A DNA stretch of 6,063 bases. It comes from CAZKTS01 sp964555735. Its GTDB lineage: Bacteria; Actinomycetota; Acidimicrobiia; IMCC26256; PALSA-555. Positions 1-6,011 of this stretch are shown piece after piece. The notes below the pieces were generated by a model. It was not told the DNA's origin and did not search any database. It saw only the letters and a program-made list of their open reading frames with translations. A program made the position numbers and the translations under genes. The stretch lies in the NCBI GenBank assembly GCA_964555735.1, contig CAZKTS010000179.1, positions 1 through 6,063 of the forward strand, written 5' to 3'. The stretch's first letter is position 1, and the number at the start of each line of letters is the position of its first letter.

Positions 1-387
1 TGGGCGCTCCCGCTCCGCGAGGTGACCGGCGCGCTCCTCCGCGGCGAGGCGCCGTGCATCGGCGAGGTCGCCCTCGGGCACTTCAACGACCTCTACGACC
101 ACGTGCTCCGGGTCGCGGACCTGGTCGACACCCAGCGCGAGATCGTGACCGGCCTTCGTGACGCCGACCTCGCCGTGACCTCCAACCAGATGAGCGCGGT
201 GCAGCAGCGCATCGCAGCCTGGGGCGCCATCCTCCTGGTCGCGACGCTGCTGACCGGGATCCTCGGGATGAACTTCCGCAACGCACCCGAGCTCGACTGG
301 GAAGAGGGCTTCGCCATCATCGTGGGGCTCGCCGCGCTGTTCGGCATCCCGCTCTACGTGTACTTCAAGCGCAAGGACTGGCTGTAG
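1..387 (+). CDS. corA: CorA family Mg2+/Co2+ transporter, C-terminal part (5' end outside window)
   Basis: This is the C-terminal 128 residues of a CorA-type channel, which carries Mg2+ (and Co2+/Ni2+) passively into the cell as a pentamer. The frame is open from the first base, so the gene begins upstream; the GTG at 22 is internal, not the start. Visible residues 1-70 are the end of the long cytoplasmic stalk helix, rich in charged residues and ending in a typical VTSNQMSAVQQR stretch. TM1 follows at about 73-92 and ends in the family signature GMN (visible residues 89-91), which forms the outer mouth of the pore. The periplasmic loop reads APEL where MPEL is commoner, TM2 is at about 103-122, and the basic tail KRKDWL is the usual CorA ending. 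The stop is TAG at 385-387. The next gene starts at the following base, so the two are almost certainly co-transcribed. Family assignment is firm; the exact metal is inferred. Confidence 0.93.
   Translation, partial: WALPLREVTGALLRGEAPCIGEVALGHFNDLYDHVLRVADLVDTQREIVTGLRDADLAVTSNQMSAVQQRIAAWGAILLVATLLTGILGMNFRNAPELDWEEGFAIIVGLAALFGIPLYVYFKRKDWL
373..377 (+). promoter_or_regulatory. Ribosome binding site (AAGGA) of the VIT gene, inside the end of corA
   Basis: AAGGA lies 10 bases upstream of the GTG at 388 and matches the anti-Shine-Dalgarno core. It is embedded in the codons for the KRKD part of the CorA tail. It supports the GTG that directly follows the corA stop as the real start of the next gene. 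The spacing is slightly long but workable, and initiation is probably helped by ribosomes terminating on corA. Confidence 0.55.
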
Positions 388-1086
388 GTGCGCCCGTTCC
401 GCCACCGCGAGCGCCACCGCTACAACCGGGTCGGCTGGCTGCGCGCGGCTGTCCTGGGGGCCGACGACGGCATCGTCTCGACCGCGAGCCTGCTCATCGG
501 CGTCGCCGCGTCGAACGCCGCGCGCGACGACATCCTGATCGCCGGGATCGCCGGCCTGGTAGCCGGCGCGATGTCGATGGCGGCCGGCGAGTACGTGTCG
601 GTGAGCTCGCAGCGAGACACCGAGCGCTCGGACATCGCCAAGGAACGAGGAGAGCTCGCCGGCGAACCCGACGCCGAACTCCACGAGCTCACCGCGATCT
701 ACCGGCGGCGCGGGCTCGACCCGAAGCTGGCGCGCCAGGTTGCCGAGCAGCTCACCGCTACGGATCCGCTCGGCGCCCACCTGCGCGACGAGCTGGGCAT
801 CACCGAGGAGACCGCGGCGCGACCCTGGCAGGCGGCCGGGGTGTCGATGATCAGCTTCGCGATCGGTGCGTTGATCACGATCGTCGCCATGCTCGTTGCA
901 CCCGCCGACGCGCGCATCCCGGTGATCGCGGCCGTCTCGCTCGCCACGCTTGCCGTGACGGGCGCGGCCGGTGGCCGGTTGGGTGGGGCATCCATGGGCC
1001 GCGCCGCGGTGCGCGTCCTGATCGGCGGCGGGCTCGCCATGGCGCTGTCAGCGCTGATCGGCAACCTCGTCGGCGCCGCGGTCTGA
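388..1086 (+). CDS. VIT1/CCC1 family Fe2+/Mn2+ transporter
   Basis: This is a 232-residue membrane protein of the VIT1/CCC1 family, which moves Fe2+ and Mn2+ out of the cytoplasm, in characterised members by H+ antiport. Family marks are GADDGIVSTASL (24-35, usually GANDG) and AMSMAAGEYVSVSSQRD (61-77). Five membrane segments are expected: about 18-39, 49-75, 148-170, 176-197 and 204-230. A hydrophilic, Glu-rich domain at 76-147 lies between TM2 and TM3. Within it E86, E89, E97 and E100 have the same 3-8-3 spacing as the metal-binding glutamates reported for plant VIT1 (from memory E102/E105/E113/E116), so a cytoplasmic metal-binding domain is likely intact. The start is GTG, directly after the corA TAG, supported by AAGGA at 373-377 and by the family-typical N terminus (HRYNRVGWLRAAVLG). 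The 3' end overlaps the opposing ATPase gene by 39 bases. Iron versus manganese preference cannot be read from the sequence. Confidence 0.93.
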   Translation: MRPFRHRERHRYNRVGWLRAAVLGADDGIVSTASLLIGVAASNAARDDILIAGIAGLVAGAMSMAAGEYVSVSSQRDTERSDIAKERGELAGEPDAELHELTAIYRRRGLDPKLARQVAEQLTATDPLGAHLRDELGITEETAARPWQAAGVSMISFAIGALITIVAMLVAPADARIPVIAAVSLATLAVTGAAGGRLGGASMGRAAVRVLIGGGLAMALSALIGNLVGAAV

Positions 1087-3468
1087 CGCCGACATCCGGC
1101 GGCGGCCGACGACACGCGACGTGCGCCACACGAGCTCGATGCCGAGCATGCCCGCGAGCGCGATGAGGGACGCCTCGCCGACGACCCGTGCATCCGGGAT
1201 CTGGAGCGCGTAGAAGTCGCGGAACGCGGGTACGGCCAGGATGACCACGACCGCGCCGACCAGGCCGCCGACGAGCATCGCCTTCCAGCGGTTGAACGGG
1301 CGCGCGAGCACGACCAGGACCCAGAGACCGATGGCGATCAGCACGAGCGCGGCGGTGGTGCGCGCCTCTGCCGTCGGCAGGTTCTCCTCGAACCGGGCGA
1401 TGGCGTACGCCGCGAGCGAGGCGAACCCCGCGATCAGGCCCGCAGGGATGCAGAACCGCAGCACGCGGTCGAGGAAGCCGGGCACGTAGCGGCGAGGGTT
1501 CGGCATCAGCGCGAGCACGAAGCCCGGGATGCCGATGGTGATCGTGCTGACGACGGTGAGGTGACGAGGCAGGAACGGGTACCGCCACCCGACCAGCACG
1601 ATGAGGATGGCGATGAGGGCGGCGTAGACGGTCTTGGTGACGAACAGGTTCGCCGATCGCTCGATGTTGGCGATGACCCGCCGGCCTTCGGCCACCACCC
1701 CCGGCATGCTGGCGAACTTGTCGTCGAGCAGCACGAGCTGCGCCACCGCTCGGGTCGCCGCCGCGCCCGAGCGCATCGCCACGCCGATGTCGGCATCCTT
1801 CAGGGCCAGCGCGTCGTTCACGCCGTCACCGGTCATCGCGACCACGTGGCCTCGCGACTGGAGCGCACCGACCATGGCGCGCTTCTGCTGCGGCGTGACC
1901 CGGCCGAACACCGCGTGGTGCTCGAGGACCTCGGCCAGCTCGTCCGCGTCTTCGGGGAGCTCACGCGCGTCGAACGGCTCCTCCGCGCCCTCCAGCCCGA
2001 CCCGCCGCGCCACGGCACCGACGGTGCGAGGGTTGTCGCCCGAGACCACCTTCAGGGTGACCCCCTGGTCGGCGAAGTACGCGAGCGTGTCGGCCGCGTC
2101 GGGCCGGATCTTCTCCTCGAGCAGTACGAGGGCGACCGGCGAGAGCCCGGCGGGCAGCACCTCGTCCTCCGGCGCCCGGTCGGCGCACGCGAGCAACAGC
2201 ACGCGGTTGCCCTCCGCGGCGAGCTCGTCGGCCCGCGCCCGCGCCGGATCCGACGCGTCCCGATCCGCCAGCACCATCTCGGGTGCGCCGAACACCCAGC
2301 TGCCGTGCCCGTCGAACGCCGCGGCGCTCCACTTGCGGGCCGATGAGAACGGCGTCGACCCCGTCCGCGTCCATCCCGGCGAGGTGAAGGCAGCGCCGAC
2401 GGCACCCAACGTCGCGTTGCGGTTGTCGTCGTCGGCCAGCGCGCCGAGCGCCTCCTCGACCGTGCCGCCACCCGCTGCGGCGGGCACCTCACCGAGCGGC
2501 TCCCATCGGTCGAAGACCACCTCGCCTTCGGTGAGGGTCCCGGTCTTGTCGAGGCACACCACGTCGACGCGCGCGAGCACCTCGACCGCGGGCAGCTCCT
2601 GCACGAGCACGTTGCGTCGGGCGAGCATCACCGCGGCGATGCCGAAGGCAAGGCTCGTGAGGAGGACGAGCCCTTCCGGCACCATCCCCACCACGCCGGC
2701 CACGGTGCCCACGAGCGCCTCGTCGAGGCTGTTGTTGCCGAGCTGGCGCCACAGGAGCAGCGCCGAGACCGGGACCAGCAGGAACTGGATGTAGCGCAGG
2801 AGGGTGTTGATGCCCTCCATCAGCTCCGAGCGCACCAGCGTGAACTGGCGCGCCTCGGCCGCGAGCTTGCGGGCGTAGGCGTCGGGACCGACGTGGGTGG
2901 CCTGGAAGCGCCCGGATCCCGACACCACGAAGCTGCCCGACAGGACCTCGGCGTCCGGCGTCTTGTCGATCGGCTCGGACTCGCCGGTGAGCAGCGACTC
3001 GTCCACCTCCAGGCCGTCGGCGACGTGCACGATGCCGTCGACCGGGACCTGGTCGCCGGTGCGGAGCTCGAGCAGGTCGTCGAGGACGATGTCGTCGACC
3101 GCGACCTCCTGCACCTCACCGTCGCGCACGATGCGCGCGTGGGCGGCGACCTGCACCGCGAGGCTGTCGAGCTTCCGCTTCGCGCGGGTCTCTTGGACGA
3201 TGCCGATCAGCGAGTTCGCGACGAGCACGATGCCGAACAACGCGTCCTGGATCTGCCCGACGACCAGGATCACCGCGAGCATCACGCCGAGGATGGCGTT
3301 GAAGCGCGTGAAGACGTTGGCCCGGATGATCTCGCCGTAGGTGCGACTGGTCCGCTCGCCGGTCTCGTTGACCTCTCCGCGTGCGACGCGTTCGGCGACC
3401 TCGGCGGCGGTCAGGCCCGAGTCGGCGGTGCGGGCGCCGGGGTGGGCGTCGGGTTCGGCCTGGGTCAC
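1048..3468 (-). CDS. ctpE: CtpE-like cation-translocating P-type ATPase
   Basis: This is an 806-residue P-type ATPase that pumps a cation across the membrane using ATP. In order it has a short N-terminal region without metal-binding domains, M1-M2 (about 56-92), an actuator domain with LTGES (160-164), M3-M4 (about 223-283) with VPEGL (263-267), and DKTGTLT with the phosphorylated Asp at 307. The nucleotide domain follows with KWSA at 379-382, then SGDN (476-479), TGDGVND (546-552) and six C-terminal helices (about 606-782). PEGL in M4 and the lack of a CPC/SPC motif argue against a heavy-metal pump. The sequence closely follows Mycobacterium tuberculosis CtpE, reported as a Ca2+ transporter, including IIRANVFTR, RVDVVC before the DKTGT and GNWV-like GSWVFGAP; this comparison is from memory. 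The frame stays open to 3528, but I chose GTG at 3468 because it forms a GTGA overlap with the upstream stop and fits the CtpE N terminus. The extra 20 residues are an Arg-rich shadow. Ca2+ versus Mg2+ is uncertain. Confidence 0.93.
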   Translation of the reverse strand: MTQAEPDAHPGARTADSGLTAAEVAERVARGEVNETGERTSRTYGEIIRANVFTRFNAILGVMLAVILVVGQIQDALFGIVLVANSLIGIVQETRAKRKLDSLAVQVAAHARIVRDGEVQEVAVDDIVLDDLLELRTGDQVPVDGIVHVADGLEVDESLLTGESEPIDKTPDAEVLSGSFVVSGSGRFQATHVGPDAYARKLAAEARQFTLVRSELMEGINTLLRYIQFLLVPVSALLLWRQLGNNSLDEALVGTVAGVVGMVPEGLVLLTSLAFGIAAVMLARRNVLVQELPAVEVLARVDVVCLDKTGTLTEGEVVFDRWEPLGEVPAAAGGGTVEEALGALADDDNRNATLGAVGAAFTSPGWTRTGSTPFSSARKWSAAAFDGHGSWVFGAPEMVLADRDASDPARARADELAAEGNRVLLLACADRAPEDEVLPAGLSPVALVLLEEKIRPDAADTLAYFADQGVTLKVVSGDNPRTVGAVARRVGLEGAEEPFDARELPEDADELAEVLEHHAVFGRVTPQQKRAMVGALQSRGHVVAMTGDGVNDALALKDADIGVAMRSGAAATRAVAQLVLLDDKFASMPGVVAEGRRVIANIERSANLFVTKTVYAALIAILIVLVGWRYPFLPRHLTVVSTITIGIPGFVLALMPNPRRYVPGFLDRVLRFCIPAGLIAGFASLAAYAIARFEENLPTAEARTTAALVLIAIGLWVLVVLARPFNRWKAMLVGGLVGAVVVILAVPAFRDFYALQIPDARVVGEASLIALAGMLGIELVWRTSRVVGRRRMSASDRGADEVADQR
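3465..3468 (-). promoter_or_regulatory. GTGA stop/start overlap coupling the regulator and ATPase genes
   Basis: On the - strand the GTG start of the ATPase (3468-3466) and the TGA stop of the PhoU/TrkA-C gene (3467-3465) share bases as GTGA. The 12 bases upstream read CGTCCCCGCTCC, which has no Shine-Dalgarno match. Translation of the ATPase therefore probably relies on ribosomes finishing the regulator gene. This junction decides the ATPase start over the longer open frame to 3528. Confidence 0.75.
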
Positions 3469-4691
3469 GGAGCGGGGACGAGCTCGATCTCGCCGGTGTC
3501 GTCGTCCTCGACGACGCGGTAGCCGCACCGCTCCGCGAGCCGGGCCTGGCCTTCGTCAGGTCCGCTGGCGATCAGCTCGTCGCCGGCTTGGAGGCGCGTC
3601 GTGCCGCGCGGCCGGTAGAGGTAGCGCCCGGCGCGCCGGATCGCGAGGAGGTAGAAGCCCGTCTCGACCTCGAGCCGCGTCTCGCGCAGGGTGACGCCGT
3701 CGAGGGCCGACCCGGCGCCGACGGGCACCCGGGCGATGACCTCGTCGCTCTCCCCCAGCGCAACCCGGAGGATGGGATGCATCTCCTCGCCTTCCTCCAC
3801 GAGCCACACCATCTGCTGCGCGGCGTCGCCGATCTCCTCGGCGGCCGCGCCGAGGTGCAGCAGCCCGCGCAGCGGCGAAGGATCGAGCTCGTCGGCGGCG
3901 CTGCGCAGGACCCAGACCTCGAGGCGCTCGCGCATCTCGTCGAGCCGGTCCTCGAGGTGCGAGACCTCGGCCGCGAGGCTCTGGTCGTTGAGCAGCAACG
4001 CGGAGTACGCGAGCCCGATCGCGACCTCCGACACGTTCTTCATCTCCACCAGCACGTCGACCGCGCGGTCGAGGTCGGTGATCGCCGGGTCCTCCTGCAC
4101 CTCGGGCGGGCGCCAGTCCGGCGCGCCGGCGAGCACCCGCAGCTCGTCGATGCCGGCCGGCGGACCACGGAGGATCAGGACGTCGTCGGGGACCATCACC
4201 TCGTCGCCGTCGGGGTCGATGATCCACTCCTTGCCGCGACGCATCGCCACCACGCGCATCCCCACCGCGACCGGCAGCTCGACGTCGGCCAGCGAACGGC
4301 TCGCGAGCCCGGCGTCGGGCCGCACGCGCACGCGGTGCGACACCTCCTCGGCCGCGGCGAGGTCGGCCACGAGCGCAGCCGGGATGCCCAGACGGTGCGT
4401 GACGATGCGCGACACGTCGACCGCTGCGTTCGCCATGCGCTCGATCGCCGAGACGACGTGCAGCACGCTTGACATCTGCTCCGCGTCGTGCGGCGAACGA
4501 GCCGCGAGCACGCAGACCTCGCGCATCTCGTGGACGAGGTCGCTGAGGCGCTCCTCGAGCTCGTGCACCTCGGACGCCATCTGCTCGTCGGCGAAGAAGA
4601 GGGCGGCGTAGGCCAGGTCGACCATGAGCTCCGACGTGTCCTTCGCCTCGGAGAGCATGGCCTTCAGATTCCGTGGAGGCTTTTCGTCCAT
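3465..4691 (-). CDS. Tandem PhoU-like/TrkA-C (RCK_C) regulatory protein
   Basis: This is a soluble 408-residue protein with no signal peptide or membrane segment, made of two copies of one module. Copy 1 (about 8-189) has a helical PhoU-like part (9-117) and a beta-rich TrkA-C/RCK_C part (118-189). Copy 2 has the same order (about 209-313 and 314-390). The copies align clearly: LSEAKDTSELMVDLAYAAL (13-31) with LVEMKNVSEVAIGLAYSAL (214-232), and EVHELEERL (41-49) with EVSHLEDRL (242-250). I recall this arrangement as COG3273. PhoU-like helices dock on transporters and RCK_C domains bind small ligands, so I infer that it gates the MgtE-like transporter upstream, perhaps also the ATPase downstream. 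The start is ATG at 4691. An in-frame GTG at 4763 would add 24 residues, but those codons have far less third-position G/C than the gene body (about 15 of 24) and include a perfect inverted repeat. The AGGA before the ATG is only 2 bases away, so the start is not certain. Confidence 0.85.
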   Translation of the reverse strand: MDEKPPRNLKAMLSEAKDTSELMVDLAYAALFFADEQMASEVHELEERLSDLVHEMREVCVLAARSPHDAEQMSSVLHVVSAIERMANAAVDVSRIVTHRLGIPAALVADLAAAEEVSHRVRVRPDAGLASRSLADVELPVAVGMRVVAMRRGKEWIIDPDGDEVMVPDDVLILRGPPAGIDELRVLAGAPDWRPPEVQEDPAITDLDRAVDVLVEMKNVSEVAIGLAYSALLLNDQSLAAEVSHLEDRLDEMRERLEVWVLRSAADELDPSPLRGLLHLGAAAEEIGDAAQQMVWLVEEGEEMHPILRVALGESDEVIARVPVGAGSALDGVTLRETRLEVETGFYLLAIRRAGRYLYRPRGTTRLQAGDELIASGPDEGQARLAERCGYRVVEDDDTGEIELVPAP

Positions 4692-4772
4692 TGTCCTGAC
4701 TCGTTCGTTGTGCCGCAGGATACCTGCGGCCCGGTCACTCACTCCTCTGTGTTCGCTCCGCACGGGCTCCGC
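4692..4772. other. Intercistronic spacer of the - strand operon
   Basis: This 81-base spacer is the only substantial non-coding gap in the window. It contains the inverted repeat at 4712-4730 and a weak AGGA (4697-4694, - strand) just before the ATG at 4691. In the frame of the downstream gene its codons include AGA, AGG, CGA, ACA, AGT and GGT, unlike the G/C-ending codons of the neighbouring genes, which supports treating it as untranslated. I see no convincing -35/-10 pair, although TATCCT occurs inside the repeat on the - strand. The mRNA probably continues through it from the transporter gene. Confidence 0.6.
4712..4730. repeat. Perfect 8-bp inverted repeat with 3-base loop between transporter and regulator genes
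   Basis: GCCGCAGG (4712-4719) and CCTGCGGC (4723-4730) are exact inverted copies separated by ATA. In the - strand transcript this gives a short, very GC-rich hairpin. It sits 43 bases after the MgtE-like stop codon and 20 bases before the ATG of the PhoU/TrkA-C gene. No run of U follows it, so it is not a classic intrinsic terminator. It could stabilise the 3' end of the upstream message, reduce read-through, affect initiation at 4691, or be a protein-binding operator. Its role is unknown; only the symmetry is seen. Confidence 0.6.
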
Positions 4773-6011
4773 TCACGAGAGCCCCAGGATGGCCAGAGAA
4801 ACCATCAATGCTGCTGCCCCGAGGAAGTCCGACGCCGACGACACCATCGGGATGCCGTTGTTGTCGGGGTCCCACCCCAGGCGGTAGGTCAGCAGCGCGC
4901 CGAAGTAGGCGACGATGCACGAGAGCACGGTCGCGAGCACCCCGGCCAGGAGCATGAGCTCGAGCATCTCGAGCGTGCCGGGCGTCCCGAGGCCGAAGAG
5001 CAGCGCGAGCACGTCGGCGCCGACGCCGAGCACCAAGAAGATCGGTACCGCAAGGATGTAGACGAGCACGACGTCCTCGCCGACCGGGCCGAAGCTGAAG
5101 CGGTCGGGCCGCACCACACCGAGGTGCAGCTTCGTCGACACCCGGGCCGAGAGCACGCCGGCGAGCGATCCCGACAGCGACAGGAGCGGCGGGATCACGA
5201 TGAGCAGCGCAGGGTCGCTCGCGAGCGCACCCAACCGCGACTGGATCGTGACCCCGGCGAGCGTGCTCAACGTGCCCGCGGCGAGCAGGAACGGCACCGA
5301 CTCGCGCACTATGCGACGCAGCACGTCGAGGTGCGACCGCAGGCCGTTCACCAGGGCGATGACGCCGACCGCGGCACACACGACCGCGGTGGAGACGACG
5401 AATGCGTCGGGCACGTCCAGGACGAGGTACGTGGCGAGGAACAGGCTCGGCAGCGTGATCATGTCGCCCGCGGCGGTGACGACGGGCGCGGCCACGTTGT
5501 CGATGTCCCAGCTGCGCCGCGCGCCCTGCGCGGCCATGCCCACGGTGATCGCCATCACGACCACCGTCGGGATGAGCCCACCGACCACCGACACCACGAT
5601 GAACTGCCCGGTCGAGATCGACTGCTGCACCCCGAACGCCTCGGCGACGCCCTTGGCAACGAGCGCGAGGAGCAACGACAGCGACAACGACAACGAGATC
5701 GCCGCGCCGAGGTTCTGGCCGACCTCGGTGTCGCGACGGCGCGAGAGCGTGAACGTGCCGGTGGCGACGGAGGTGCCCAGGCGGCTGCCGAGCGCCCCGA
5801 AGACGTTGCCGCGCAGCCCCACCGCGGCGGGAACGAGCACCAGCAGCCCGGGGAGCTGCTCGAGCGTGCCTGTGATCGAGCCGAGGATCAGGCCGGCGGC
5901 CAGCCCGGTGCCGGTGCTGAGGAGGTGCGCGACGAAGCCGGCGCGGAAGCCGGCTGGGTCGGCGCGAACGAGCGCGAGGACCCGCCGTACGAGACGGTGC
6001 AGGCGCGACAT
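4773..6011 (-). CDS. Duplicated MgtE/SLC41-type divalent cation transporter (membrane domains only)
   Basis: This is a 412-residue, almost wholly hydrophobic protein with two copies of the MgtE/SLC41 membrane domain, about ten helices in all. Copy 1 carries PAAVGLRGNVFGALGSRLGT (61-80) and WDIDNVAAPVVTAAGD (168-183). Copy 2 carries PPLLSLSGSLAGVLSARVST (274-293) and WDPDNNGIPMVSSASD (380-395). In both, the first Asp of the W-D-x-D-N motif and the final Asp (D183, D395) are 14 residues apart. That matches the DP...D spacing in TM5 of MgtE, where the last Asp (D432 in Thermus, from memory) lines the Mg2+ pore. Canonical MgtE has one membrane domain after cytoplasmic N and CBS domains and works as a homodimer; this chain has neither cytoplasmic domain and resembles a fused dimer (compare COG1824, animal SLC41). 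Mg2+ is the likely substrate; direction is unknown. The start is the ATG at 6011, with only a weak GAG upstream. The frame is open to the window edge, but that stretch has no start codon and looks non-coding. It is probably the first visible gene of a trio with the regulator and ATPase. Confidence 0.87.
   Translation of the reverse strand: MSRLHRLVRRVLALVRADPAGFRAGFVAHLLSTGTGLAAGLILGSITGTLEQLPGLLVLVPAAVGLRGNVFGALGSRLGTSVATGTFTLSRRRDTEVGQNLGAAISLSLSLSLLLALVAKGVAEAFGVQQSISTGQFIVVSVVGGLIPTVVVMAITVGMAAQGARRSWDIDNVAAPVVTAAGDMITLPSLFLATYLVLDVPDAFVVSTAVVCAAVGVIALVNGLRSHLDVLRRIVRESVPFLLAAGTLSTLAGVTIQSRLGALASDPALLIVIPPLLSLSGSLAGVLSARVSTKLHLGVVRPDRFSFGPVGEDVVLVYILAVPIFLVLGVGADVLALLFGLGTPGTLEMLELMLLAGVLATVLSCIVAYFGALLTYRLGWDPDNNGIPMVSSASDFLGAAALMVSLAILGLS

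Noticed and set aside
1069..1093. 7-bp inverted repeat (GTCGGCG / CGCCGAC) around the VIT stop codon as a terminator
   Set aside because: The loop is 11 bases, no U tract follows on either strand, and both arms lie in ATPase coding sequence. Such short GC repeats are expected by chance at this base composition.
1634..2794. Long open frame on the + strand (386 codons) opposite the ATPase gene
   Set aside because: The product is a Ser/Ala/Thr/Arg-rich low-complexity string. The ATPase motifs on the other strand occupy the same DNA.
3469..3528. N-terminal extension of the ATPase to an upstream start at 3528
   Set aside because: The added 20 residues are almost all Arg-rich shadow of the regulator's C terminus, while GTG at 3468 gives a standard GTGA overlap and a CtpE-like N terminus.
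3381..4472. Long open frame on the + strand (363 codons) opposite the PhoU/TrkA-C gene
   Set aside because: Its product is rich in Arg, His, Asp and Val with no recognisable domain, as expected from the antisense of a high-GC gene. The - strand frame has clear repeated domains.
4692..4763. N-terminal extension of the PhoU/TrkA-C protein to the GTG at 4763
   Set aside because: Third-position G/C is much lower than in the gene body, several codons are rare here, and the stretch contains a perfect inverted repeat. The module repeat begins only a few residues after the ATG at 4691.
4624..4887. Small + strand open frame (87 codons) spanning the 4692-4772 gap
   Set aside because: It has no ribosome binding site I can see, overlaps two real genes in antisense, and its product has no recognisable feature.
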